Assembly (NCBI GenBank): GCA_947034885.2
Contig: OX344751.2
Span: forward strand, 12,276,001-12,340,000
Length of the DNA stretch: 64,000 bases
Direction: 5' to 3'
Source of the DNA: Thuidium tamariscinum
Taxonomy: Eukaryota > Streptophyta > Bryopsida > Hypnales > Thuidiaceae
Shown: positions 34,222-44,897 of the stretch, in pieces
How the letters are laid out: the number at the start of each line of letters is the position of its first letter
Numbering within the stretch: the first letter of the stretch is position 1
The notes under the pieces: generated by a model
What the model saw: only the letters and a program-made list of their open reading frames with translations
The model's database searches: none
Told to the model about the DNA's origin: nothing
Position numbers and translations under genes: made by a program

Positions 34222-36585
34222 TCAACCTTGTTCTGGTTCTACAATGCCTCTGCCTATACTATTTCTCAAAAAATCTTGCAATCCTTCTCTAGATTGCAAA
34301 CTGTTCAACGTAGCCACTACGGTCCGATCATATCGATCGTGCAAGTAGGAAGAAATGGTTGACAACATTTGCACCTCATTGAACGTAGTGTCTTCGATGA
34401 ACCTCATTTGTGCCTCATGATCCATGTCTTGGAGTATTCCGATAGGATTTCCACTGGAGTCAAAAACCACATTCTCTGGATGTGGTTGGCGCACGAACTC
34501 CTGTCGGTCCAAGTCCCAATGGCCACCAGCAAGTTGGCCAAAAAATACTCGCCGCCCTGGATCACCCGCACTAATCAGCTTCTTGCACACCTCCGTAATC
34601 TCCGCATCATCGTTCCACGGAATGTCTTGCACGCTGCGCACGGCGAGGTGTCTACTGTCATGGCCCCACTTCCACATCCATATCATGTCATTACCCCAAC
34701 TCCCTCTATTCTCATCGCCAGGCAAGTTCTCTTCGTTCAACTCGAAGTGTGGGGGCATGTAATCCTCCAACCCAAATTGGACGTACAACCGCCGGTGTAA
34801 AGGAGCCTTGCATTGTGCGCACCGCTTTCTTGTGACCATGTGCGGAATGAGACATCCGGGGTGGTACATATGTCCACACGTTCCAAGGCAAAATCCACCC
34901 TCGGGTCCAAACGGTTCCATGCAAATCGTGCACGTCGTTCCATCCTTCACAAACTCGGGAACTATGGGCCACAGTAAGGGGGCATTGCCTTCTCTATCCA
35001 CGGGCCCGTATCGATATCTCGCGGTGTTGAATTGGAAGTCTAGATGCGGATGCCCGTCCCAATCAATGCTTGCATTATCGCGATTTTGGGGCAATGTAAC
35101 TGGAAACATATCCTCCAGTCGGGCCCACGATGTCAAGCCAAAATAACGTTGGCTACCATCTCTAAATTCTGCAGCTATTCTCCTGACTTCACGCTGCAGT
35201 TGTGCGACCTCGTTCATAGCCAAAGTGCATGCCAATCTCATGTTGCTCATGGCAAGCAACTTTTGCTCCCTCGTAGTTGACGTTTGTTGCAACAATCTAT
35301 CCTTCATGGCATTTACAAATGCCAACTCGTCCTGTAGTCCCTCCAAAGCCGCTGATACAGTCTCCATGTTGGCCTTGGCCTCATTGCACTCGCCCTCTGC
35401 ACGCTCCGCTCGTGCCACAAGGGCATCGTATGCCACGCGCTCAACGCTTATGAACTCTTGGCCCAATGCATCTGTTGATTGGGTTGCCGCATTTGAACTC
35501 TCACCACGAAAATGTGGTGTTGGGAATATACCATGAGGCCGCACCCGGCGCACCGTCAATGGGTCAGCTGGCTCAATTAGACCATATGTGGCCCGCTCCA
35601 CGACCTCATCCAATGGTGGAGTGCCATCCGTGCTTTGGCGACGTTCATGTTCAAGCAAGTCAATGTTACTTGCTAATAACTTAGCATTCGTTTCCTCCAA
35701 AGCCTTCACTCGTGCGTTGTGGGCTTGTACCTCCATCTCGTGCCTTCGCTCAGCTTCTGCACCATCCTCACGCAGCTTAATCACCAATGCACGTAATGCC
35801 TCTAATTCCCCATTTGCTCCAAATACTTCATTAATTGTCATGGACGGGGGAATTGGGTGAATGGCGAGTGGCATGGGCTCGCTTGGACCGGCAATGGGCA
35901 CCTCCAATTCGGGAGCCACTGGATTTTGTTCGTTGGCGCCTTGAGGTGCATTGTCGACCTCCATGGGGTCCGCGGCCGCCGCTTCGTCCCCTTGTGCCCC
36001 AGCCACTCCTTCGCCTTCCAATTGCACTTCAGGATTTGGTGGAATTCTACGGCTTTTAGTAGGGAAACGGCCGCCCCGTTGTTTAGCCGGATACGTGTTC
36101 CAATCCACGTCCTTGCCCAAAAAAACCTCCGCATACGCCATTTGACACAATGCGAGGGTCCCATCCTTCTTCGAGAGGGTCCCCCAAAGTGCCAATGCCA
36201 CCTCGGTCAACCGCTTCTTGAACGTTGGGTGTACGCAATACTTGATCAATGCAACGCCAGATCGCACTTGCGTCTCATTTCTCTCCCGTGGAAAATGGCG
36301 GTTGATGTGGGCCCAGTCCACGTATCTCTGACATGTGGTGCGGGTCCATGGCTCAAGCGCCTGTTCCCACCCGTGCCCGGCCAAAACTTCTCCAGTGTTG
36401 AAAGTCGCCCAGTCTACAGTGCTCCTGTTCCCACGACGCCTCCTGTGTGGGGGTTCACCTTTATGGGTTACCATCTCCTGGTTTTCTACCACTGGGGGGT
36501 GATTTCCAGCAATTACCACCTCCTGGTTCTCTGCCATGGGGGGGTTCTCTACATGTAGTACCATCTCTCCAGGGTTTAAGGCCAT
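34222..36585 (-). CDS. Coiled-coil RING-H2 protein carried by the giant hAT (787 aa)
   Basis: Likely an E3 ubiquitin-ligase-type protein; target unknown. From the ATG at 36585: a basic N terminus, then an uncharacterised folded-looking region with WATFNTGEVLAGHGWEQAL. Next come an acidic/Pro stretch and coiled coils near residues 257-313 and 380-478. A RING-H2 finger lies near 549-597: CTIC, later CGHMYHPGC, later CAQC, giving the C3H2C3 ligand pattern. About 190 more residues follow. The frame is also open to a GTG at 36606, but ATG at 36585 is the first Met. TTGTGTGCAG just before the ATG looks like a 3' splice site, so a 5' leader intron is possible. The intact 2.36 kb frame implies recent selection. 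It is a typical neither of hAT elements nor of any plant RING family I know. Confidence 0.85.
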   Translation of the reverse strand: MALNPGEMVLHVENPPMAENQEVVIAGNHPPVVENQEMVTHKGEPPHRRRRGNRSTVDWATFNTGEVLAGHGWEQALEPWTRTTCQRYVDWAHINRHFPRERNETQVRSGVALIKYCVHPTFKKRLTEVALALWGTLSKKDGTLALCQMAYAEVFLGKDVDWNTYPAKQRGGRFPTKSRRIPPNPEVQLEGEGVAGAQGDEAAAADPMEVDNAPQGANEQNPVAPELEVPIAGPSEPMPLAIHPIPPSMTINEVFGANGELEALRALVIKLREDGAEAERRHEMEVQAHNARVKALEETNAKLLASNIDLLEHERRQSTDGTPPLDEVVERATYGLIEPADPLTVRRVRPHGIFPTPHFRGESSNAATQSTDALGQEFISVERVAYDALVARAERAEGECNEAKANMETVSAALEGLQDELAFVNAMKDRLLQQTSTTREQKLLAMSNMRLACTLAMNEVAQLQREVRRIAAEFRDGSQRYFGLTSWARLEDMFPVTLPQNRDNASIDWDGHPHLDFQFNTARYRYGPVDREGNAPLLWPIVPEFVKDGTTCTICMEPFGPEGGFCLGTCGHMYHPGCLIPHMVTRKRCAQCKAPLHRRLYVQFGLEDYMPPHFELNEENLPGDENRGSWGNDMIWMWKWGHDSRHLAVRSVQDIPWNDDAEITEVCKKLISAGDPGRRVFFGQLAGGHWDLDRQEFVRQPHPENVVFDSSGNPIGILQDMDHEAQMRFIEDTTFNEVQMLSTISSYLHDRYDRTVVATLNSLQSREGLQDFLRNSIGRGIVEPEQG

Positions 36586-36785
36586 AGTACCTGCACACAA
36601 TGCCACAACACGGTATGTATGTACAGATGACTATGCTCTGCCTCCTGTTGCGTGAGGGCAACTGGAATGTGGCAAAGCAATAGCCAAATGCTTGACTTCC
36701 TCCCGAATTGCAATGCAAAGCTTTTTTCAAGCTAGGACAGAGCAACTCAAGAGAGAAAGCAAGGTTAATTGTCACTGAATTTGGG

Positions 36786-36792
36786 ATTTATA
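36786..36792 (-). promoter_or_regulatory. TATA box of the RING-protein gene
   Basis: On the minus strand the sequence reads GAGTATAAATCCC, a good TATA box about 200 bp before the ATG at 36585. GACGG repeat block B begins immediately upstream. The order (GC block, TATA, leader, splice acceptor, ATG) matches the kinase-like gene at 41716. Confidence 0.6.
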
Positions 36793-36865
36793 CTCCCCAT
36801 TACCAAGCCTCGTTAGGAGTGTTAATTTGTGTCTAATCACATCGCCATGCACCACCTGGAGCCGT

Positions 36866-37640
36866 TGATGCGGACGGCCATCGACGGCTGGGGCGTCCAG
36901 GGAGCGTCGACGGAGGTTCGGGAGGCCGTCGACAGCTTCGGGATGACGTCACAGAGGTCGTCCACAGGTCCGGCGCCGTCAACGAGTTCGAAAACACTCA
37001 TGAGTTCGAAAATCCATAATTACTCCGCCGAATTGCAAATTCGATGGCCAAAAATGGCTCTTCGTGACGGCCTGCCCGTGGTCTTGGACAGCCACTGTTC
37101 CGCTGTGGACAGCCTGCCCGGACAGGTCGACGCTCCGGCCCGCAGCCAAATTCGTTGCGGACGGCCTGCCCAGGTCCTGGACGGGCCCGTGTTGCTGGAC
37201 GGTTTTCTGGACGCCCTCCGTCCCTGTGACGGCCTGCCCAGGGCCTCGACGGCCAGGGAGGACTGACCCCTCTTTGCCCCTCCGGAGGGTAAATGTAAAA
37301 AATTCCCCCCTAATTTGTGCCGATTAAATTTTAGATTTCAACACGTCCCCTAGCTAAATCGAGGTCTCTGATTCCAAATAAGAATTCAGAATTTGTAAAA
37401 AAGAATTTGTGTGAAAAATAAAATAAATTCCAGGGTTTTCTGCAAGGGTAAAAAAGGGGCAATAGAGGGGTCAGTCCTCCCTGTCCGTCCTCGACAGGCC
37501 CGTCTTCCTGGACGGTTTTAGGGACGCCCTCCGTCCCCGTGACGGCCTGCCCAGGTCCTGGACGGGCCCGTCTTCCTGGACGGTTTTCTGGACGCTCTCC
37601 GTCCCCATGACGGCCTGCCCAGGTCCTGGACGGGCCCAAT
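36866..37640. repeat. GC-rich GACGG repeat block B with an internal inverted repeat
   Basis: Two GC-rich stretches (36866-37265 and about 37475-37640) flank an AT-richer gap. They are inverted relative to each other at the gap: GGAGGACTGACCCCTCT on the left, its complement at about 37467-37483. Around 70 bp units containing CTGGACGGTTTT, CTCCGTCCC and GACGGCCTGCCCAGG recur at about 37187, 37497 and 37567. The block lies directly upstream of the RING gene promoter. Confidence 0.8.
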
Positions 37641-37649
37641 AGGTGGGCC

Positions 37650-39239
37650 CAATATATATTGAATTTCAATTAGACAGGTGGAATCCAATTAGACAGCCAG
37701 GATCCAATTACGCAATTGGTATTCATTTAGGCAGTTGAGATGCAATAAGCTGTAAGACAGCAGAATTTTAATGTGGGTGAACTGGTGAAGATTGCCAATG
37801 CAGTACCTGTATACTATAATTTTTATTGGAGCTCAGTGAGTTAACATTCACAGCTTGCATTTCTTTTTAAAAAATTTTGGGATTCATTCATGGTTGTAAC
37901 AAGTGTGTGACTCATTCAGATCTTGTATTTCTTTTTAAATTTTTTTGGGATTCATGATTGTGACAAGTGTGTTAGCCATGTATGCATGGTAGGAGGCAAA
38001 GATTGCACTTATTTAAATTAAGAGTTGATTTGCCTTTTTCGTGTATGTCTTTAGATGAAAATATTTTTAGTTTATTTTTCAGTCAAGGAGAAATAGATGA
38101 GGAATCTAATACAAGTTGTTTCATATTTTTTGGAAGAAAAATTGAATTAATTATTAATTTTCAAACACAATTTGTCATAGGACCCTATTTGTGATCAGTA
38201 AGCCTTGAAAATCTATACATGCACAGTTTCTAAAAGAATCTGGTTTGGTGAATAAACTAGTAATGCAACATGTAAAAAATGGTTTGAAATGGTTTCTAAA
38301 TGTGTCCCTTTCAAAAACTAAAATGAATTCTTCAATTAATCATTATTTCAAAACAATTTCACATTTGAAAGAAGGTAGTTTAACAACCATTTTTTATTTT
38401 GAATAAAATTAGTAGACACCTATAAGTACACTTAGTTACGATTGAATCCATTGTAACTCTAAAACCATCCATTCATATAGTAAAAATCAAATCTTAGCAT
38501 GCTTCAATATAATCCACAATTAGTTTCCTCACAATGAACTTTCCAATTCAGATTTCAGACCCTCCTATAGTCCTATTAAGCAGATAAAAAAGCCTGCATA
38601 GTTTATTAACCTCCGTGTGAGCTTCCTACCATAATAGTTGATTTGAGAGCAAGAGGTCCTTGAACTTCTTCATTTTAGATGTTAGAATGGATTTGCAGAC
38701 TTACTGATACTTGTGTTTTTAAACACAATCGGCTTATTAAATTCCCTAAGTTTTCCTTATTATATAAATGAATGTGAATATGCTCTTGTGCCTTTAAATT
38801 GGTTTTAAATATTGCATTAATTAGGATTGTATACTATAGTTTAATTTCTCTATTGTGTGCTTTGTTTTCTTATAAATGGTGAAATATAAATAGTTGTAGC
38901 TTTGATTTTTGATTTTCAAACTCTTTAGTGGCATATAGATAGCATATGCTTTGCGTTTCACCATGTTCTTAGTTCATCAAAATCCTTGAAGCTCACATGT
39001 TTCCTTGTATACAATGTTTTTGATCTTCTCAATATTTTGTAATTATGAAATGTAGAAAAAAAATAGGGTGTTCAAAAATAGTCCTTCAAAGAATTTACAA
39101 AAGAAAATAGGGTACTCTAAAATACACTCCGGTAGCTTTATTTCTACTAATAGGGAGGGAAAAAAACATGAGAAGGACATAAATACCCCCCCATTAAATA
39201 CCCCATTATCGCACGTGGTTACCAAAAGATAAAGGGGGT
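37650..39239. other. Non-coding interior of the giant hAT
   Basis: AT-rich with no gene. The part at about 38050-38170 is similar to the interior of the MITE at 9838-10255 (shared AATATTTTTAGT, GAGGAATCTA, TTTTCAAAC). A copy or fragment of that family is therefore embedded here; I could not define its ends. Confidence 0.5.
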
Positions 39240-39620
39240 GAACCCCCGAGTCTGTTATTCAAACCATTCCCATTTTTTTTATTCAAACCATTTCCACATT
39301 TTTTTCCAAACCGAATCATTTCCATATTTTTTTAGTCGATCCATTAACCCATTTTTTGGTCCAAATCCCTTCTATATATTTTTGCCCAACACCCGAAACC
39401 ATTAACGTTTTGCTTTATTCACACCACTTCCATTTTGGGGATTCAAACCTTTTCCCTATTTTTTTTAATTGAACCATTAACACATTTTTTTCCAACCCAT
39501 TTCCACATTTTTTTTATTCGAACAGGGCTCGACAATTTCTTTCCAAACCCTTTCTATATTTTTTTGGGGTAACTTTTTTAACCCTTTGACGTGTATTTTT
39601 GGTTCAAACCATTAACACAC
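39240..39620 (-). repeat. AT-rich minisatellite, reverse orientation
   Basis: Units such as ATTCAAACCATTTCCA, TTTTTTCCAAACC and CCATTAACACATTTTTT are the reverse complement of the motifs at 32617-33870. The two blocks are thus inverted relative to each other and bracket the RING gene and its promoter block. Confidence 0.8.
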
Positions 39621-40843
39621 TTGCGGAATTCTAACTCTTTCTTCTAGGGTTTATCATACACTTCGGCAAAGAGAGGATTAGAGCGGTTTAGGGTTCCGCA
39701 GAAGAATCTGAATTCTGAAAATTGGTTGGTGCCCACTAACGGAGTCTTGCTTGCCAGTGCCCCCGTCCTAAACTCCTAATTAGTGCTCGCCATTCACTTA
39801 TACTTTCATAATTCATAGTTTCATAACTCATAAGTAGAGTACATGACTACATGACCAGAATATTATGCAATATAGTAACATACTAATATGTACATGTAGT
39901 ACTAATCTAATTTCCTAAAAAATACATGCCTAGTCGGATGGCTCCCGAATTTAAAATTGAGAAGTTTAAATCCCTACATATCCGTAGGGCAACTTCTAAA
40001 ATTTAGGGTCCATCACTTCAGCCATTCTCGATATGAGATGAAGCACTGGAAGGCAATGTAAAGTTTTAGCCGTGTACATTACACACTACCCACCAACAAG
40101 TTTAGGATCATCCAATTCTGCCATTGAAACGAATTTTGCATAATATAATCAAGCATACCAAATGTGGATTTCACATAAGTCAAATTCAGTATTTGGTGAA
40201 TTGTTTCATTCAAAACTCATGGTTTAGCATGATAATTGATTATAAAACATTGGTGATGAATTAGCATTAATTTGCAAAGAGGAGATATGTAGGAAACATC
40301 CATATGCACATCTTTCATACCAAAAAACATCCTAGATTCCTAGTAAGTTACAACAATATAATTGGGTTGAAGAATTCAATTAGGCATTTTATGTGACCCC
40401 ATTTTGTAAAATAGATGTATGTACGCTTGAATTAGATTTAGGCAAAGTCATTGTACGGAAATGATTTAAGTTCCTCAAGGAGTTATAGTGTGACCATCAA
40501 ATAGCAAATGCTAATTAAGCCGGATTAAATTATTAAAATTAGCTCCTATTTCCTAAATTTACGGGGGAGAATGAAATTAGATGGAAAGGGAGGAAGTAGA
40601 GCTTTTTGACGACACAACTGAGAACGGATACGCATCAACCGAAGAGGTATGTGTTTAGACTAGAACCAATAAGTTTAATCATTTCATGTTATTTCTTTTA
40701 ATTACTTCAAAATTTGCAAAATTAGATTGACGCTAGGAAAATAAAGATCAATTACCGAATACAAATTATAATGCACTTCTTAAGTTATTAAATTACTAAA
40801 CTAGACATTTTACCCTCATTTACGCAAAAGTAAAAAGGAACTT

Positions 40844-40878
40844 AAACCCTAAACCCTAAACCCTAAACCCTAAATCCT
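40844..40878 (-). repeat. Interstitial plant telomere-type array (AAACCCT)4 plus one variant
   Basis: Four perfect AAACCCT units run from 40844 to 40871, followed by AAATCCT. This is the complement of the TTTAGGG telomere unit. It lies inside the giant hAT about 180 bp upstream of block C. In plants short telo-boxes also occur in promoters, so either a repair relic or a regulatory element is possible. Confidence 0.9.
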
Positions 40879-41059
40879 AAAACCTTCGGTTGGGCAAGGG
40901 CTTTAGGCTGGGTTTTGGACCTTCTCAAAATTCAGTGTCAGCCCTTAGATGGGCGGTTTCTGGCCTGTTACCTTATTACCTTGTAGAGGAATTTCAGTTG
41001 CACGAGGCTTGCCATTAAGTCTTTGCTGGCATCTTCACCGCCCTGTGCTTCCCCGACGA

Positions 41060-41512
41060 TCCCCTTAATGGTTCAGAATTCCCGGGACGCCCTGTGGGGT
41101 CGCGTGGACGGCCTCGTTCCACGACGGACCCCCGAATTCCCAGGACAGCTTGTGCGTCCTGTCGACGGTCTCGCAGTTCCTCGACGGTTTCTGGACGGCT
41201 TCGAAATTCCCGGGACGGATGGGTGCGTCCCGTCGACGGCCTCATCGTCCTCGACATTCCCCTCGACGGCTTCCCAATTCTGAGGACGGCGAGCGTGTCC
41301 CCTCGACAGTCTCGTAGTTCCTCGACGGTCCCCACGACGGCTTCGAAATTCCCGGGACGGATGGGTGCGTCCCGTCGACGGCCTCATCGTCCTCGACATT
41401 CCCCTCGACGGCTTCAACGCGTCCCCTCGACGGTCTCGGAGTTCCCGACACCCCTCGACGGCTTTCGAGTTCCTTGAACGGATCGGCCGTCCATGCGACG
41501 GCTCGCCAACGA
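41060..41512 (+). repeat. GC-rich GACGG repeat block C
   Basis: Repeats of CGACGGCCTC, CCTCGACGGCTTC and TTCCCGGGACGG. A unit with CCCGGGACGGATGGGTGCGT occurs twice, about 140 bp apart. The block ends just before a TATA box and so forms the upstream region of the kinase-like gene. Frames across it on both strands are artefacts. Confidence 0.85.
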
Positions 41513-41522
41513 CTATATAAGG
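41513..41522 (+). promoter_or_regulatory. TATA box of the kinase-like gene
   Basis: CTATATAAGG is a near-ideal TATA box, placed directly after block C and about 200 bp before the ATG at 41716. A start about 30 bp downstream would give a leader containing the possible small intron at 41663-41714. Confidence 0.75.
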
Positions 41523-41662
41523 TGGGCCAAGTCCCCCACTCTGCACGAGTCTCTCCTGCTCTGACGGTGCTCTCTTGCCCTGGATTGGTTGCAGTCCTTG
41601 CTTGGGAGCGCGGGTGCTTGCGAGGAGGCTCGGCTGAGGAAGGGGGGATAGTTTTCACATTT

Positions 41663-41714
41663 GTGAGTACTGAATCCTAATTCCTTGGTTTTACCATCGC
41701 ATATTTTTTTTCAG
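41663..41714 (+). other. Possible 52 bp leader intron of the kinase-like gene
   Basis: It begins GTGAGT and ends ATTTTTTTTCAG, one base before the ATG. The acceptor is excellent; the intron would be very short for a plant. The same acceptor-next-to-ATG layout occurs before the RING gene (TTGTGTGCAG) and the transposase (TTTGTGCAG). Confidence 0.45.
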
Positions 41715-41715
41715 A

Positions 41716-43377
41716 ATGGACGGGCGAGGTGCGTCGAAGCGCAAGGTTGATGAGTGGTTTTCAAGCATCGGAGATCCTGTTGGTGAGCAGTCTCCAGAGT
41801 CCATTGACTGCGTATCAGAGGCAGTATTGGCCGGAGAAGGGGTCGGTGGTGCGGCTGGAGGAGAATCTTCGGGGGCCAAGAAAAAAAAGAGCAGGCGGAG
41901 GCACAAGGCTACGAATACAGACGACTGGCCAAGGAAGGCTGCGACCAGGAAAGTGCAAGAAGTGGCATTGGATTTTTTGGAGCAATATACGATTGCTCAA
42001 TTGAATACGACCTACGTCTCGCGTGGATTGCAAGGGGTGGAGACAATTAAAAAAAAATTCACCCACATGTTTTGGACAACAATGGGCGAGGATGAGTGGC
42101 TTGAAGATCGCACAAAGGAACACTTCCGTCGTTGGCTTGACGAACAAGTGCAAACTTGTGTTTTCAACATCGCCCAAGTCGCCGCATCGGTAAAGGGCTT
42201 CAAACGAGATGTAGCGCCGAAGCAACAAGCATTGCATTTGTTGCACAAAAAGGTGTATTGGTGGCATGACGCAATGCGAGCGCTGTCTTCCAGCAATATC
42301 CGCTCTGCCCCATGGTTTTAGCAGAGCCAAAGCTTGTCCCTAGGCCAAGCGGGTGCGGGAGGAGTGGTATTTCTTGAACGAGGAGTGGTGGTGGTTCCAT
42401 TGTCAGGCCACAACAAACAAGGGGGGCACGGGAGGGTGCGTAAAGTGAGCCTCCAAAATTCAAGGCACATTCCCCCCATGATGGAATTGGCGGGCAAGAC
42501 AGCCCTATATGTGGATCAATTGAAGAAGTCGCGAGAGAAGTTGTCCATCGAAGCTTTGGTTTGTCCATGTAATCATCCAGGGGTCATAAAATTTTTTGCT
42601 ATAAATGACATGACCATGGAGTGTTATTCTCAATGGTGGAATGGAGGAACATTGGGAGCCATGTTCGCATTGGACCAGAAAAACCGAGATTATGCTGAGA
42701 TCGGGGAGCTTGCCTACCATGCAACTCCACAGACGATGCAAGAAGCCAAAAGACTCTTGGCTTATCGTAGAAACCGCACCGAGCTTGCATGGGCGTTAAT
42801 TTGCATCGTGGATGCGGTGCAACAATCTTCGGTGCTCCACAACGACATCACGCCAGAAAACATCATGTTGCATTTTCCGAATGATGATGGGCGAACAGTG
42901 TGGATTGGGCTATGTGATTGGGGAATGGCTAGTCGTATCAATGAAGAAACCCATTCTTTGTACCAGTTTCAATGTGCAAGCCAAATGCGGGCTACACGTC
43001 AGAAACGTTGGTGGGTGGCCCCTGAATTGATGTATGTTCCTGGAGAGGCGGGCACTTCGGTATCCCCCACTCGTGCAGATGGGGCACCGTGTGTTAGTAT
43101 ACATACAGACGGATATGCTGTTGGGAAGCTTGCGGAGAAGATATAGAAGAAAGACCGCGAAAATACGGAAATGCTTCCCGACCATACAGCGTTTGGTACA
43201 TTTCAAGCCACATTGGGCGAATTGTGCAAAGAGGACCCACTACAACGACGCACGGTAACGTACGCCGTGGGACGAATTAGTGGCGCCCCCTTATTTTGGA
43301 CTCCACCCGTTGATTGCTACCGCGAGGCCCGCAAGGAGCAAGCACTTCTACAACAACAAGCAAGGAATGAAGATTAG
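41716..43377 (+). pseudogene. Protein-kinase-like gene of the giant hAT, two in-frame TAG codons (553 codons)
   Basis: One frame runs from ATG 41716 to the stop at 43375-43377, interrupted by TAG at 42319-42321 (codon 202) and 43144-43146 (codon 477). The first 200 codons encode a basic N terminus (KKKKSRRRHK) and an uncharacterised helical region. The kinase-like domain follows: GGHGRVRKV as glycine-rich loop near 235, SIEALVCPCNHPGVIKFFAI as helix C and strand 4, HNDITPEN as catalytic loop near 375, DWG near 401, and WVAPELMYVP as the APE region. The usual catalytic-loop Lys is Thr, while the Asp and Asn are kept. A polyadenylation signal (43489) and a strong TATA box show a complete gene unit. 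Both TAGs could come from CAG by C-to-T change, or be read through. Confidence 0.8.
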
Positions 43378-43488
43378 AGAATAGTATTTTAGTGGCAATG
43401 TAATCGTAGACGTACCTTAGTACTTGCTTTTACCACAGTATAGTCCACGAACTTTGCGTCACTGAATTTTGTACTAACTCCTTTTTGA

Positions 43489-43494
43489 AATAAA
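43489..43494 (+). terminator. Polyadenylation signal of the kinase-like gene
   Basis: AATAAA lies about 110 bp after the final stop and about 100 bp before the nested TTAA element, a normal position for a plant 3' end. Confidence 0.5.
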
Positions 43495-43593
43495 TATATG
43501 TAAATCTTTTTGTTCCATTCGAGTATGATTCCGGTGAGTGGATTTGTGAGTAGTTCTGTCCCTTCGTAAATTTTGGACTGAATGCCATGTTAA

Positions 43594-44512
43594 CCCCTAA
43601 AGGACCACGGCCGTTTTTCAACCCAAAACCACTCAAAACTGCCATTTTTGTTCCATTCATCCATGAAAAACAAAAAAACTAAATTTTTAGAATCTAACCA
43701 TAGGATCTTGAACTTTACTTAACTAAGATGATGTGGTGAAAATTTCATGAAGTTTGACCGTATAGATAGGAAGATATGAGCATTCAAAGTTGGAAAACAA
43801 AGTTTTCTTAAACACTAGTTTGCAACTTCAAATGACTTTGTCCTCCATTTATGTAATCTTTTTGCACTACAGACCTTGAATTAAAAAATTTTTATTGAGA
43901 AATTGAGCTAAGAGCTTAGGAAAAAAAATTCACAAAATAAAGACTTTTTGTCATTCTTTAAAAAATTGTCAAGTAGATGTAGGTCCAAGATTGAAAGAAA
44001 AACTAAATTGCAAATATCTCATAGATGGAATTGAAACACAATAATCCCAATGGTGAGATTGTTCTAGAAAACAAAATCAACCTTGTCCAACAATTTTTTT
44101 TTTTAAATTGTGGAAATTGCATTCACAAATGAATCCTAGAAGTTATTTTTTCAAGAAGATGCTTAGATTGCCCGAAAAACAAGATTGTTCATAACTTTCA
44201 CATTACTAATCCAAATGGAATGAATCAAAGCTTTACTTGTAGACAAAAATATAATCTATAAGAAAAAAAAATTATTTTTTTAATTTTGAAGTTTCTGTAG
44301 ATTTTTTTTCTGCCCGGCAACATAAAAATAATGTTTATGATGGCATAACTTTTGCTCCCGGTCACCAATTGAAAAAAAATGAATATTTCCACGGAGCTAA
44401 TCAGTTTTTTTATCTTATGTGAAAATTTCAATAAAATTCATTAAAAATTGAAGTCACAAGTACTTGCCCTAATTCTTAAAGTTCCCCGAGGGGACTCTTG
44501 GTCCTTTAGGGG
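43594..44512. mobile_element. TTAA-bounded non-autonomous element nested in the giant hAT (919 bp)
   Basis: Both ends carry CCCCTAAAGGACCA (14 bp perfect inverted repeat) and are flanked by TTAA (43590-43593 and 44513-44516). A sister copy of 925 bp lies at 59926-60850. The interior is AT-rich and non-coding. TTAA target duplication with a CCC terminus fits piggyBac; that assignment is inference because no transposase is present. It inserted between the kinase-like and transposase genes. Confidence 0.85.
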
Positions 44513-44897
44513 TTAATTCAGTACTTTCAATCATTTTCTCCATATTCCAGATTACATTTGTTTTCTTGTACATGGCAAAATCCATAATGATCTCAAAATA
44601 TCCAAGCATGTAGGTAACCAGCTTCGAAGAATGAATCCAAATTTAAGAGTATAGAACACATGGCAAACGACAAAGCAAATATTTCCATTTCTTGGGACAA
44701 ATATCCATAAATGGATCCGTTGTTGCGTTGTAGAATTTGTGACATGTGAAGATAAAAAATTTCTACCCATGCGCCCTACATGAGCACAGGAAGCATGTGT
44801 AGTATTTATAATTAATGCCGAATTTCACATGCAAGGTATTCAGCCTTACACAATATTACATAAGATGACATGGAGACATTTTTTTCCCTAGATGCTC

